Assembly: GCF_040395035.1 (NCBI RefSeq)
Contig: NZ_JBEBRB010000004.1
Coordinates: 30,703 to 94,702 of the forward strand
Length of the DNA: 64,000 nucleotides
Reading direction: 5' to 3'
Source of the DNA: Parapedobacter lycopersici_A
GTDB lineage: Bacteria; Bacteroidota; Bacteroidia; Sphingobacteriales; Sphingobacteriaceae
Made by a program: the position numbers and the translations under genes. Shown here piece by piece: positions 17,380 to 26,672 of the stretch (position 1 is the stretch's first letter; each line of letters starts with the position of its first letter). Under the pieces are notes generated by a model. The model made no database searches. It had not been told where the DNA came from and saw nothing but the letters and a program-made list of their open reading frames with translations.

Positions 17380-20300
17380 TTAAAACTTCAAGCTTAAATT
17401 TGCGCCCCAAGTGCGTGGTGTGGGCAACTGGCCCATTTCGACACCCGGTACTACGGTTGCCCCGTTGAGAGATGCGGTTTCCGGATCAAATATTGGGAAG
17501 TTCGAGATCAGTAGGAGATCCCGGCCGTACAGGGCAATACTGGCACCCGACAGTTTGAGTCTTGCAGTCCAGGTTTGCGGCAGGTTGAATTCAATGCGCG
17601 CTTCACGGAGTTTGATGTAAGAGGCGTCAAAACTGTTGGTTTCAATATTGGCCCGGCGGTAATAATCACCGTACCAGGTGTTGATTGCCACCGGCGTGGT
17701 ATTAGGTGAATAGGATCCATCGTCATTTAATACCACACCGTCCCCAACGACAAGACCTTCCTCCCGTCCAAGCAGCGTATGTTTCAATTTACCCTGCTCT
17801 GTCATTTTATGATGTGTCTGCGAATAAATCATACCACCATATTGGCCATCAAAGAGCAAACTGAACCGCCAGTTCTTATAGCTGAATTCGTTCAGAAAGC
17901 CGCCACGCCATAACGGATAAGCATTACCGATTTTGGTTATATCCGCGGGCCGGAGGGCCAGACCAGTCTCTGCGTCGAAGACGACTTGGCCTTGCTCGTT
18001 CCGGACCAGCCCATATCCCCAGATATCACCTGTTGTGCCGCCCTCGGTGGCAATGATGGATGCGGTGCCGCTGGTGGCAATGATTTGCTGGTCGGCATCG
18101 ATTTCGTCACTGAGTTCCAGAATTTTGTTTTCATTTTTCGCCCAGGTAATGGTGGATGTCCAGGTGAAATTCTGATTGGATACCGGGCTTCCGCTTAACA
18201 TCACCTCAATGCCGCGGTTACGAATGGTACCGGCGTTGATAAATGCGCTGCTGTAGCCGGTAGTGATGTCCAATGGTACGCTCAGTACCTGATTGACCGT
18301 ATTGTTATGATATAAATTTACATCACCCGTTATGCGGTTCCGGAAAAGGGAGAAGTTGATCCCGCCTTCCCACGACGTGGAGATTTCGGGCTTTAAGTTT
18401 GCATTGTGTAATACCGAGGGGGCATTTGCCGAACCTGGGAAATCTGATTGGTTATAATATTTTGCAATCCGGTAAGGATCTGTGTCGGTGCCCACCTGCG
18501 CCCAGGAAAGCCGGGCTTTGGCGAAAGAGATGGCGGTGGGTAACCGGAATATATCAGATAGAATATAGCTGGTGCTTACTGATGGGTAAAAATAGGAGCG
18601 GTTTTGCTCGGGCAGGGTAGAGGACCAGTCGTTCCGGCCAGTAACATCAAGAAATATCAATTCTTTCCACGAAAAATTGACCAGTCCATAAAGGCTATGC
18701 GTACGCCGTTCAGCAATTATATTGTCCACCACACCCTGCTCCAGCGCATTGGATAGCTTGTAAATCCCAGGGAGCATAAGTCCCCTTGCCATGGCGTTGT
18801 TTTCTTTACTCTGCCCGTGCATGAGGTTGCCGCCCACTGATGCCGTCATGGTCACGGCCCGACTCAGTTGGTCATTATATGTCAGTAATGCATCGGTATT
18901 CGACTCATAAAAAAACACATCCTGCTGTTTATAGTAACCTTGCGGAAAATTGGCGGTATCCCATGGGCGACGCTGTTCACGCTGATCCTGGCGCAGGTTT
19001 AACCCGGAACGTACCATTAAATTAAAACGGTCGTTAAATGCGTAGACTGCCTGCAGGTTTCCATCAATATTGATGTTTTTTAAACTGTTTGTCATTTCGT
19101 GTGCGATGACAAAGGGATTTTCAATATAAGAGCTGAACGGATGAATCTGACTGATCTGATCCTGTCCTTGTTTCCACCGTGGTTCGTACACGGCCAGGTC
19201 GACGTTTGGATTTTGGAAGATCATGAAATAAGCGATCGACTGATTGTTGTAGCCTGTGCCTGGCAGGTTATCACTGGTTTTGTTGGTGAACCCCATCTTG
19301 GCATTGATGGTCAGTTTCTCCGACAGCTGTGCTCCGGCGTTAAGTGTACCGACGAAGCGTTCAAAACCGGTGTTGGGCATAATCCATTCGTTCTTGGTAT
19401 GTGTGAAGGATGCGCGCGCCGAAAAGCGGTCGGTAGCACCGTCAAGCGCTAGGTTATTCGTGGTGGTAAAGCCGGTTCGCCAAAAACCTTTGACGTTATC
19501 CTTATATGGCACCCACGGTAGCCTTTCGGCCGACTGTCCCTCGATCGAAGGATCATATTGGAAATAACGCTGCCCGTCAAATTTCGGGCCGAAGGCACTG
19601 GACGTTGACCCTGTATTTGGTCCGTCTTCGGACAATTGATAGGAATAATACAATTCCCCATCGGCATTCCGGTTATTGTTGCCCTGACCATACTCGTACT
19701 GATATTCGGGCCAGCGTAAAACATCATTTATACTGGTGTTGGAATTGATGGATATCCCGACTCCGTCTCGGCTTTGTCCTTTCTTAGTCGTGATGATCAG
19801 CGCACCATTCCCTGCACGGCTTCCATATAATGCGGTAGCCGCGGCACCTTTCAGCACGGTCACCGATTCGATGTCGTCGGGATTAATGTCTGAGAGGCCG
19901 TTGCCGAAATCAATCGGAATATCTTTATCCACACCACTTGATCCAGCCCCGTATGCCTGGTCCACGCCTGAGCTCACCCGGCCGTTGATCATCGGGATGC
20001 CGTCAATGACAATGAGTGCTTCATTCCGGTTGGGATCCAGCGAACGGTCTCCACGGAGGTTTATCCGTGTGGAGTTTATCGGGCCTGACCCTGTCTGTGT
20101 CAGGTTAAGGCCGGCTACTTTACCTTTTAGCGCATCCGTCCACGTGTTCGGCATCGCCTTGGTTATCGCTTCACCCTTTACCGTACTCACGCCATAACCC
20201 AGTCCTTTCGCTTCCCGTTCGATTCCCAGTGCAGTAACCACCACTTCGTCAATCTCCGTAGAAGATTCGGCAAGCGAGATCACCAGGTTGCTTTGTGAAT

Positions 20301-20682
20301 CGGCCGCAGTAACATGTCGCGACACTCGGCCTATCAATGCAAAAGTCAGGGCGGTACCTTTTGTCACCGTTACCCGGAACCTGCCGCTGTTATCCGTGGT
20401 GGTGATGGCCTGCCCGTTGGCGATAACAGTAACACCGCTAAGCGGCTCACCGTTGGTTTCGTTTTGTACAATACCCTCAAGGGTTACCTGTTCCTGATAC
20501 GCTATTGCTCCGGCAGTCCGGGTTAACGCCCGGGCTTGCTGGTTTGACAGCATAACGAGGCAAAATAAAGACACCACTATCCAGGCGTATCGTAAGTGGT
20601 ACGCGCCTGTACTGAGCGTGGATTTTTCCTTGCCGGAAACGCACGGATAAGCGCCGTGCGGAAAATCATGTCGATGTTTCAT
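17380..20682 (-). CDS. SusC/RagA-type TonB-linked outer-membrane transporter
   Basis: 1100 aa. The N-terminus is long (about 30 residues before the hydrophobic stretch YAWIVVSLFCLVMLSN), so the signal peptide is unusual or the true start is internal. A carboxypeptidase-like domain (about 65-140, LEGIVQNETNGEPLSGVTV) is followed by EIDEVVVTALGI, a plug (LRGDRSLDP, LIVIDGIP, VTVLKGAAATALYG) and a barrel ending NLSLKF. It imports an unknown nutrient with its SusD partner. It shares family but little obvious detail with the SusC at 49. Confidence 0.93.
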   Translation of the reverse strand: MKHRHDFPHGAYPCVSGKEKSTLSTGAYHLRYAWIVVSLFCLVMLSNQQARALTRTAGAIAYQEQVTLEGIVQNETNGEPLSGVTVIANGQAITTTDNSGRFRVTVTKGTALTFALIGRVSRHVTAADSQSNLVISLAESSTEIDEVVVTALGIEREAKGLGYGVSTVKGEAITKAMPNTWTDALKGKVAGLNLTQTGSGPINSTRINLRGDRSLDPNRNEALIVIDGIPMINGRVSSGVDQAYGAGSSGVDKDIPIDFGNGLSDINPDDIESVTVLKGAAATALYGSRAGNGALIITTKKGQSRDGVGISINSNTSINDVLRWPEYQYEYGQGNNNRNADGELYYSYQLSEDGPNTGSTSSAFGPKFDGQRYFQYDPSIEGQSAERLPWVPYKDNVKGFWRTGFTTTNNLALDGATDRFSARASFTHTKNEWIMPNTGFERFVGTLNAGAQLSEKLTINAKMGFTNKTSDNLPGTGYNNQSIAYFMIFQNPNVDLAVYEPRWKQGQDQISQIHPFSSYIENPFVIAHEMTNSLKNINIDGNLQAVYAFNDRFNLMVRSGLNLRQDQREQRRPWDTANFPQGYYKQQDVFFYESNTDALLTYNDQLSRAVTMTASVGGNLMHGQSKENNAMARGLMLPGIYKLSNALEQGVVDNIIAERRTHSLYGLVNFSWKELIFLDVTGRNDWSSTLPEQNRSYFYPSVSTSYILSDIFRLPTAISFAKARLSWAQVGTDTDPYRIAKYYNQSDFPGSANAPSVLHNANLKPEISTSWEGGINFSLFRNRITGDVNLYHNNTVNQVLSVPLDITTGYSSAFINAGTIRNRGIEVMLSGSPVSNQNFTWTSTITWAKNENKILELSDEIDADQQIIATSGTASIIATEGGTTGDIWGYGLVRNEQGQVVFDAETGLALRPADITKIGNAYPLWRGGFLNEFSYKNWRFSLLFDGQYGGMIYSQTHHKMTEQGKLKHTLLGREEGLVVGDGVVLNDDGSYSPNTTPVAINTWYGDYYRRANIETNSFDASYIKLREARIEFNLPQTWTARLKLSGASIALYGRDLLLISNFPIFDPETASLNGATVVPGVEMGQLPTPRTWGANLSLKF

Positions 20683-20784
20683 TTCATTCGAGGTTTATTG
20701 CTTTAATTGGTTGCAAGTATCTAATTCCTATATTTACTAATTATTAACCCCGCATTACAATAGGGTAAATAAATTAGTTTTTCG

Positions 20785-21522
20785 TTATACGGAACCGATC
20801 CAGTGGTATAGAAATGCAGCGAGTGCAGCGCCGATCAGCGGGCCAATTACTGGTACCCACGCATACTGCAGGTCAAAACCTGCTTTATTTTTTATCGGCA
20901 ATAAGGCATGTATGATGCGTGGTCCAAGGTCCCGGGCCGGATTAATGGCGTATCCGGTTGTACCACCTAATGAGAGACCGATTACCCATACGATAAATGC
21001 GACGGGTATAGCGCCCAGTGATCCCAGCCCAATGGGTACGGTGTCGCCGTCGTCCAGCGACGCATCGGTAAAATAAAAGACAGCAAACAGCAATACAAAT
21101 GTGCCTACTATTTCGCTGATCAGGTTTACCGGCAGGTTGCGAACAGCAGGAGCTGTACAGAACACGGCTTGTTTTGCGCCGGCGTCCTCCGTAAGTCTGA
21201 AGTGATCCTGATAAACCAGCCAAACAACGAATGCGCCAACCATGGCTCCGGTAAATTGCCCGGCAAGGTAGGATGGTACTGCTTCCGTGGCTACATTTCC
21301 CGTGATCCACATGGCTAATGTAACAGCAGGATTCAGGTGCGCACCACTGTAAGGACCGGCAATAACGACGCCTGTGAAAACACCCAGTGCCCAGGCTGTT
21401 GTAATTACCATCCAGCCGCCATTGTGTCCTTTAGTGCCATTGAGGACGACGTTAGCCACCACCCCTCCGCCCAATAGGATAAGAAAGCCGGTGCCCAGCA
21501 TTTCTGCAATAAAAGGTGTCAT
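20785..21522 (-). CDS. glpF: Glycerol uptake facilitator (aquaglyceroporin)
   Basis: 245 aa with six membrane helices. The two NPA motifs are at residues 64-66 (SGAHLNPAVT) and 194-196 (GYAINPARDLGP). Asp198 after NPAR is the residue that marks glycerol-conducting members over water-only aquaporins. It lets glycerol diffuse across the inner membrane. Last gene of glpD-glpK-glpF, 75 bp after glpK. Confidence 0.96.
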   Translation of the reverse strand: MTPFIAEMLGTGFLILLGGGVVANVVLNGTKGHNGGWMVITTAWALGVFTGVVIAGPYSGAHLNPAVTLAMWITGNVATEAVPSYLAGQFTGAMVGAFVVWLVYQDHFRLTEDAGAKQAVFCTAPAVRNLPVNLISEIVGTFVLLFAVFYFTDASLDDGDTVPIGLGSLGAIPVAFIVWVIGLSLGGTTGYAINPARDLGPRIIHALLPIKNKAGFDLQYAWVPVIGPLIGAALAAFLYHWIGSV

Positions 21523-21597
21523 ATTATTTAGTTTTAATTGGTTACGTGGTCATCATAGCCCGCGGCCTAGCCACCAGGTGCTGATTGCTTCGGCATT

Positions 21598-23088
21598 TTA
21601 CGGCCTATAGCTTTTGGCGGCTTCTACCGCGTGCCGCCAGCGACCAATTGCGCCATCCGCATCATATTGTGGATTTGGCTCAAACACACGGTTTATTTGC
21701 CATTGGTTCTGGATCGCATCTATATTTTTCCAGATTCCGACCGCTAATCCGGCAAGAAAGGCGGCACCAAGTGCAGTCGTTTCCGTAATCTCCGGCCGGA
21801 TTACACGAGCCCCCAAGATGTCCGCCTGGAATTGAAGCAATAGGTTATTTACCGTCGCGCCACCATCTACCCGCAATTCCCGGATGGTTGTACCCGAATC
21901 TGCTTCCATTGCCCGGAGAATATCGACTGTTTGAAAAGCGATGCTCTCCAACGCTGCGCGTGCAATATGTGATGCGTTGCTGCCGCGCGTAAGTCCGACA
22001 AGTGTCCCGCGCGCATAAGGATCCCAATGAGGCGCCCCCAAACCCGAAAAGGCAGGGACGAGAAATACACCGGCTGTGTCCGGGACCCGGGCCGCGAGTG
22101 CTTCGACCTCTTCCGATGAACGTATAATGCCCAGCCCGTCGCGAAGCCATTGAACAATTGCCCCACCAATGAAGACACTCCCTTCAAACGCATAATTTAC
22201 CACATCACCAATTTGCCATGCAACGGTTGTTACCAGGTTATTTTTGGATAATATGGGTTTATCACCGATGTGCATTAACATGAAACAGCCCGTGCCGTAG
22301 GTGTTTTTAACCATGCCAGGGCGCGTGCATAGCTGCCCAAAGAGTGCGGCATGCTGATCCCCGGCAATGCCGGCGATCGGTATTTTTGCTGCGAGGATAT
22401 TGGCAGCGGTTTCACCGACTATTTCGGCGGAACTTTTAACTTCGGGGAGCATTGTCCGGGGGATATCCATCAGCTCCAGCAACTCATCATCCCAGCGCAG
22501 CGTATTGATGTTATATAGCATGGTGCGTGAGGCATTGGTTACGTCAGTCACATGCTTGCTGCCTCCGGTAAGGTTCCACACCAGCCAGGAATCGATGGTG
22601 CCAAAAGCGAGTTCACCGCTCTCGGCTTTTTCGCGGGCACCGGGAACATGGCGAAGAATCCAATTGATCTTACTCGCAGAAAAATAGGCATCGATAATCA
22701 AGCCTGTCTTTTTCCGGATGAGATCGCCATATCCCTTATTCCGCAGTTCATCGCAGTATTCAGCGGTACGCCTGTCCTGCCAAACAATGGCCGGATAAAC
22801 AGGATAGCCGGTTTTCCGATCCCATACAACGGTTGTTTCACGCTGATTGGTAATGCCGATTGCCGCTATCGCAGCGGCTTTTAGTCCGGCCTTGGCTATT
22901 GCCTCGGTTGCCACGGAAAGCTGGCTCGACCAAATTTCCTGTGCGTCATGCTCTACCCAGCCAGACTGCGGATAATGCTGCTTAAATTCCTTTTGGGCGA
23001 CGGCTACCATCTGGCCTTCCGGATTAAAAATAATGGCACGGGAGCTGGTGGTTCCCTGATCTAATGCTAAAAGGTATTGATTTGTCAT
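21598..23088 (-). CDS. glpK: Glycerol kinase
   Basis: 496 aa, standard length. FGGY kinase motifs: ALDQGTTSSR at residues 8-17, GWVEHDAQEIW near 43, GITNQRETTVVWD near 78 and AGIAGDQHAALFGQ near 240. It phosphorylates glycerol to sn-glycerol-3-phosphate with ATP, trapping the substrate delivered by GlpF. It lies 32 bp after glpD. Confidence 0.98.
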   Translation of the reverse strand: MTNQYLLALDQGTTSSRAIIFNPEGQMVAVAQKEFKQHYPQSGWVEHDAQEIWSSQLSVATEAIAKAGLKAAAIAAIGITNQRETTVVWDRKTGYPVYPAIVWQDRRTAEYCDELRNKGYGDLIRKKTGLIIDAYFSASKINWILRHVPGAREKAESGELAFGTIDSWLVWNLTGGSKHVTDVTNASRTMLYNINTLRWDDELLELMDIPRTMLPEVKSSAEIVGETAANILAAKIPIAGIAGDQHAALFGQLCTRPGMVKNTYGTGCFMLMHIGDKPILSKNNLVTTVAWQIGDVVNYAFEGSVFIGGAIVQWLRDGLGIIRSSEEVEALAARVPDTAGVFLVPAFSGLGAPHWDPYARGTLVGLTRGSNASHIARAALESIAFQTVDILRAMEADSGTTIRELRVDGGATVNNLLLQFQADILGARVIRPEITETTALGAAFLAGLAVGIWKNIDAIQNQWQINRVFEPNPQYDADGAIGRWRHAVEAAKSYRP

Positions 23089-23120
23089 CGCAGGATTCGT
23101 TTACTGATTGGTCGAAGTAT

Positions 23121-24710
23121 TTAAGTGTCTAAGTTTTCTTCGGGTAAATACTGTCGGGCGATTAGTCGGTAAGCCTGAAGCTGCTGATTTTCCCATTCCC
23201 GGTTTTTATTCAGTTGTTTTGCCATCAATGCAACCACTTTGGGAGCCATCTCCATGGATTTGGCGGCATCCAGAAACAATACCCGTAGACGTCTGGCGAG
23301 TACATCTTCGAGCGTCCGGGCCATTTCATTTACCACCGCCCAAACGACTTCCGCCCCGATATAGTCGAAATCGGGGTGTAGCCGCTCCGCGAGGTCGGGC
23401 TGGCTTACCGTAAGTGCACGCACACGGCCGGCATCGCTTCCATAGCTCGCCCAATGGCCTGCCTGTTGTTGGGTGCAGTGCCCCTGGATTTTCAGGGTTT
23501 TGGTCAGACATGCCCGTTTTTCAAGCGCTCCGGTTTCGATGGCCCTGTCAATAGTCTCCTCTGCCATTTTTCGGTATGTCGTCCATTTACCACCCGTGAT
23601 CGTAATGAGACCCGACGGATTCACAATAAGTTTATGGTCGCGCGAAATTTCCTTGGTCGCCTCTTCGCCGTCATCAGGAGCCGCAAGTGGACGCAATCCG
23701 GCAAACATGCTACGGATATCCGATTTACGCGGTGCAGGGCTCAGGTAATCGGCGGCTGTTTTCAGAATAAACGCAATCTCATCATCCAATGGAACTGGTT
23801 CGATATGGGTGTCTTTGATTGGGGTATCCGTGGTGCCCAACAATAGGTAATTATGCCAAGGGACACCGAATAATACCCGTCCGTCGCTGGTTTTGGGAAT
23901 CATTAACGCATCGCGTTCACCGAGAAAAGTCCGATCTACCACAAGGTGTGTACCCTGACTTGGCCTGACCATTACTTTATGATTAGGAGTATCCATAGTC
24001 AAAATGTCATCCACGAAAACACCGGTCGCATTAATAACGGCCTTCGCAGTGACAGGATATGAAGTTCCCGTTTCGCGGTCGACAAATGTCAGTCCAGTTA
24101 CCTTCCCGGCCGCGTCCTTGCTTAATTCGGTAACCTGACAGTAATTAAGTACCGCGGCTCCATGGACGGCCGCGGTTTGCGCCAGGTTAACTGCCATTCG
24201 TGCGTCGTCGAACTGGCCGTCAAAATACCGCACACCACCCTGCAGCCGCGCGGACTTCACGCCGGGCAGACTACGCAGGGTTTCCTCCCGGGAAAGTGCA
24301 CTGGACTTTCCAATACGGTATTTACCGGCAAGCCAATCGTATATTTTTAACCCGATTAGGTATTTACATTTGCTGAAAAAAGAATAACAGGGAATAATAA
24401 AAGACTGTGCATGGGCTAAGTGCGGTGCATTGCGGAATAGAATGCCACGTTCGTGCAACGCATCGTATACTAAACGGATATCCCCCATGGCGAGGTAACG
24501 TACCCCACCGTGTACCAGTTTGGTACTTCTGCTCGAGGTTCCTTTGGCAAAATCATGTTGTTCCAGTAAGATGGTTCGATATCCCCGGGAAGCGGCATCT
24601 ACCGCAATGCCCAGTCCCGTGGCTCCGCCCCCGATGACTGCCAGGTCCCACTGAAGCGTTTCGGCAACCCGCCGGAGTGTCGTATTTCGGTCTACTAGTG
24701 GTTTTTCCAT
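23121..24710 (-). CDS. glpD: Glycerol-3-phosphate dehydrogenase (FAD, respiratory)
   Basis: 529 aa. N-terminal FAD-binding Rossmann motif GGGATG at about residues 27-32, then LVHGGVRYL near 66. FAD-dependent oxidase core, and a C-terminal DAO_C domain. It oxidises glycerol-3-phosphate to dihydroxyacetone phosphate and passes electrons to the quinone pool at the membrane. First gene of the glpDKF operon, divergent from the glpR-like regulator across an AT-rich region with repeated motifs. Confidence 0.96.
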   Translation of the reverse strand: MEKPLVDRNTTLRRVAETLQWDLAVIGGGATGLGIAVDAASRGYRTILLEQHDFAKGTSSRSTKLVHGGVRYLAMGDIRLVYDALHERGILFRNAPHLAHAQSFIIPCYSFFSKCKYLIGLKIYDWLAGKYRIGKSSALSREETLRSLPGVKSARLQGGVRYFDGQFDDARMAVNLAQTAAVHGAAVLNYCQVTELSKDAAGKVTGLTFVDRETGTSYPVTAKAVINATGVFVDDILTMDTPNHKVMVRPSQGTHLVVDRTFLGERDALMIPKTSDGRVLFGVPWHNYLLLGTTDTPIKDTHIEPVPLDDEIAFILKTAADYLSPAPRKSDIRSMFAGLRPLAAPDDGEEATKEISRDHKLIVNPSGLITITGGKWTTYRKMAEETIDRAIETGALEKRACLTKTLKIQGHCTQQQAGHWASYGSDAGRVRALTVSQPDLAERLHPDFDYIGAEVVWAVVNEMARTLEDVLARRLRVLFLDAAKSMEMAPKVVALMAKQLNKNREWENQQLQAYRLIARQYLPEENLDT

Positions 24711-24744
24711 TTAACGTGACCCATGCGGGCAAAATGGTAATAAT

Positions 24745-24819
24745 ATGAAATTATATATTGATTTTTTCAAAAGTAATTGAAATTATATAAATAACAAAAT
24801 GAAATATAAAATTATAAAA
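24745..24819. promoter_or_regulatory. Repeated TGAAATTATATA motifs in the glpD / regulator intergenic region
   Basis: TGAAATTATATA occurs at 24746-24757 and again at 24778-24789. A related TGAAATATAAAATTATA starts at 24800. The spacings of 32 and 22 bp are close to three and two helical turns. The position between a glycerol operon and its divergent DeoR-type regulator suggests operators for that regulator. AT-rich background makes chance copies possible. Confidence 0.45.
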
Positions 24820-24899
24820 CGAAAATAATTGAAACAACATAACATTTTAATTTTATCGATAAAAGCTGTATTTTGGTCCACATCCATCACCGATTTGTT

Positions 24900-25664
24900 A
24901 TGACTAACATCGAACGGCACCAGTATATCATGCGTCAGTTACAGCAAAAGGGCGTTGTTAATGTACTGGAGTTATGCAGACAACTGGACGTATCGTCAGT
25001 AACCATCCGCAAAGACCTGAAATTACTTGAGGAAAGGCAATTGCTTTTCCGAACACACGGCGGTGCCACCCAGGTAAATCCGTATACAACCGACCGCACT
25101 GTATTTGAAAAAGAGAAAATTCAGACGGCAGAGAAGCTGGCTATCGCCCGTGAAGCGGCTTCCCTGATTATTGATAATGATTCAGTAATTATCGCATCAG
25201 GTACAACAGTGCAGGCCATGGCCAAAGAGATTCAACCAAACCTGAATCTTACCGTTGTTACATCCGCATTGAATGTTGCTGTTCAACTGGTCAAACATCC
25301 CCATGTGGAAATTCTGCAGCTCGGCGGCACCCTGCGCAAAAGCTCTACATCCGTTGCCGGCATGTATGCGGAACGCATTCTCGCCGACTTTTTTTGCAGT
25401 AAACTGTTTCTCGGGGTCGACGGAATTGACCTGGATTTTGGATTAACAACGACCAATGCCCAGGAGGCGCATCTGAATAGAAAAATGATGGAAGTATCAC
25501 AAAAAGTGATCGTACTGGCCGATTCTACTAAATTTGGAAAACGAGGTTTTGGGCGCATTTGCGGGATTGAGGAAATAGACCGGATCATTACCGATAAGGG
25601 TATATCTCCTCATACCGTAAAGGAACTGGAAAGGGCTGGAGTAAAAGTAACCGTCGTGCAATAG
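24900..25664 (+). CDS. glpR: DeoR-family transcriptional regulator (GlpR-like)
   Basis: 254 aa from ATG 24900; the frame extends upstream to a TTG at 24873, but ATG followed by TNIERHQYIMRQLQQKG is the usual DeoR start. N-terminal winged HTH (VNVLELCRQLDVSSVTIRKDLKLLEERQLLFRTHGGA, about residues 20-55). C-terminal sugar-phosphate-sensing DeoRC domain (GTTVQAMAKEI, LFLGVDGID, VIVLADSTKFG). By divergent position it probably represses glpDKF and responds to glycerol-3-phosphate; the gene name is inferred from context. Confidence 0.88.
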   Translation: MTNIERHQYIMRQLQQKGVVNVLELCRQLDVSSVTIRKDLKLLEERQLLFRTHGGATQVNPYTTDRTVFEKEKIQTAEKLAIAREAASLIIDNDSVIIASGTTVQAMAKEIQPNLNLTVVTSALNVAVQLVKHPHVEILQLGGTLRKSSTSVAGMYAERILADFFCSKLFLGVDGIDLDFGLTTTNAQEAHLNRKMMEVSQKVIVLADSTKFGKRGFGRICGIEEIDRIITDKGISPHTVKELERAGVKVTVVQ

Positions 25665-25668
25665 GCGT

Positions 25669-26661
25669 CTATTTCGGATAGCTTCCGCCAATATGGTAAC
25701 GGAGTAAAAACTGCTGTTGGTTGTCTACCGCACCGGGAGTAAAATGGAAGCTGGCAATAAATTTTCCTTCTAAGCCTTTGTAGCGTATAGGTGTCCATCC
25801 GATTTCAAGCCGGTCATAGCTGCGGGCTGTATAAAATTGGTCGCCATAGGGAACATCAAGCGGCTCACCGGTAAAGAATGTGTTTTCAAGGAAGAAATTA
25901 CGATATGCAGCGTGTAATCCGGTGATAAATCCCGCCGCGGTACGCCATTCGTAAATACCCCTAAGCCGATCATACCCCACTACGCCACCCACATGGATAT
26001 CCAGTGAATCGAGCAAAGTACGCTTAGATAAATCGACGCCAACCTTTATCATCGCAGCGCCGTTGTCGCGCACCTGATCGTTGGGAATCTTAATCATCGG
26101 GCCTGCATTGTGCCAAAGCATGGCGTGGTGCGAAACGTACAGCAGGTTGGTCGCAACTTTGCCGGATAGTCCCACCATAAATTGTTCCCTGTCCATATCC
26201 GTTTGGCGGCTCGTCCAATCGATCCAGATTTGCTGGAAGAACGTAGCGTTTTCGTACCGTAACAGCATGCCTTCAACATTAGGACGGTAATATAACAGCG
26301 TATCATTGAGTATGGCTCTTGGATAGTCGCTCAATAATCCATAACGGGGAAACATTCCGATATAAAAATTAAAGCCGCGCTGCTGGTAATTATAATATAG
26401 GGTAGGATTGACCTTACTGGAAGGTCTGGAACCGAATTCATGCAGGTAATTTATTCCAGCCCGGAGACGATGTATACTGTCTACGGCAATACCGAGCTCA
26501 GGTGCGATCCGTGCTCCGAATATGGTTTGTGGATAACGGCCCGACTTAGCGTATTCCCTGTTATCGGCGAAGCCATGGAAACCGACATTCCATTCAAACT
26601 GCTGTGCACGGGTGGTCAAGCATAATACTATAAACAACACAATAAGCAAATATCGTTGCAT
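25669..26661 (-). CDS. Predicted outer-membrane beta-barrel protein, unknown function
   Basis: 330 aa. A signal peptide (cleavage after TRA, near residue 19) is followed by alternating hydrophobic/aromatic strands rich in Tyr, Phe, Arg and Gly, and a C-terminal aromatic-rich strand region, as in Bacteroidota porin-like or capsule-export-like barrels. I do not recognise the family. It lies 11 bp downstream of a GT39-type glycosyltransferase gene on the same strand, so the two are likely cotranscribed, and it is convergent with the DeoR regulator 4 bp away. Confidence 0.7.
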   Translation of the reverse strand: MQRYLLIVLFIVLCLTTRAQQFEWNVGFHGFADNREYAKSGRYPQTIFGARIAPELGIAVDSIHRLRAGINYLHEFGSRPSSKVNPTLYYNYQQRGFNFYIGMFPRYGLLSDYPRAILNDTLLYYRPNVEGMLLRYENATFFQQIWIDWTSRQTDMDREQFMVGLSGKVATNLLYVSHHAMLWHNAGPMIKIPNDQVRDNGAAMIKVGVDLSKRTLLDSLDIHVGGVVGYDRLRGIYEWRTAAGFITGLHAAYRNFFLENTFFTGEPLDVPYGDQFYTARSYDRLEIGWTPIRYKGLEGKFIASFHFTPGAVDNQQQFLLRYHIGGSYPK

Positions 26662-26672
26662 GGGCTAACCGT

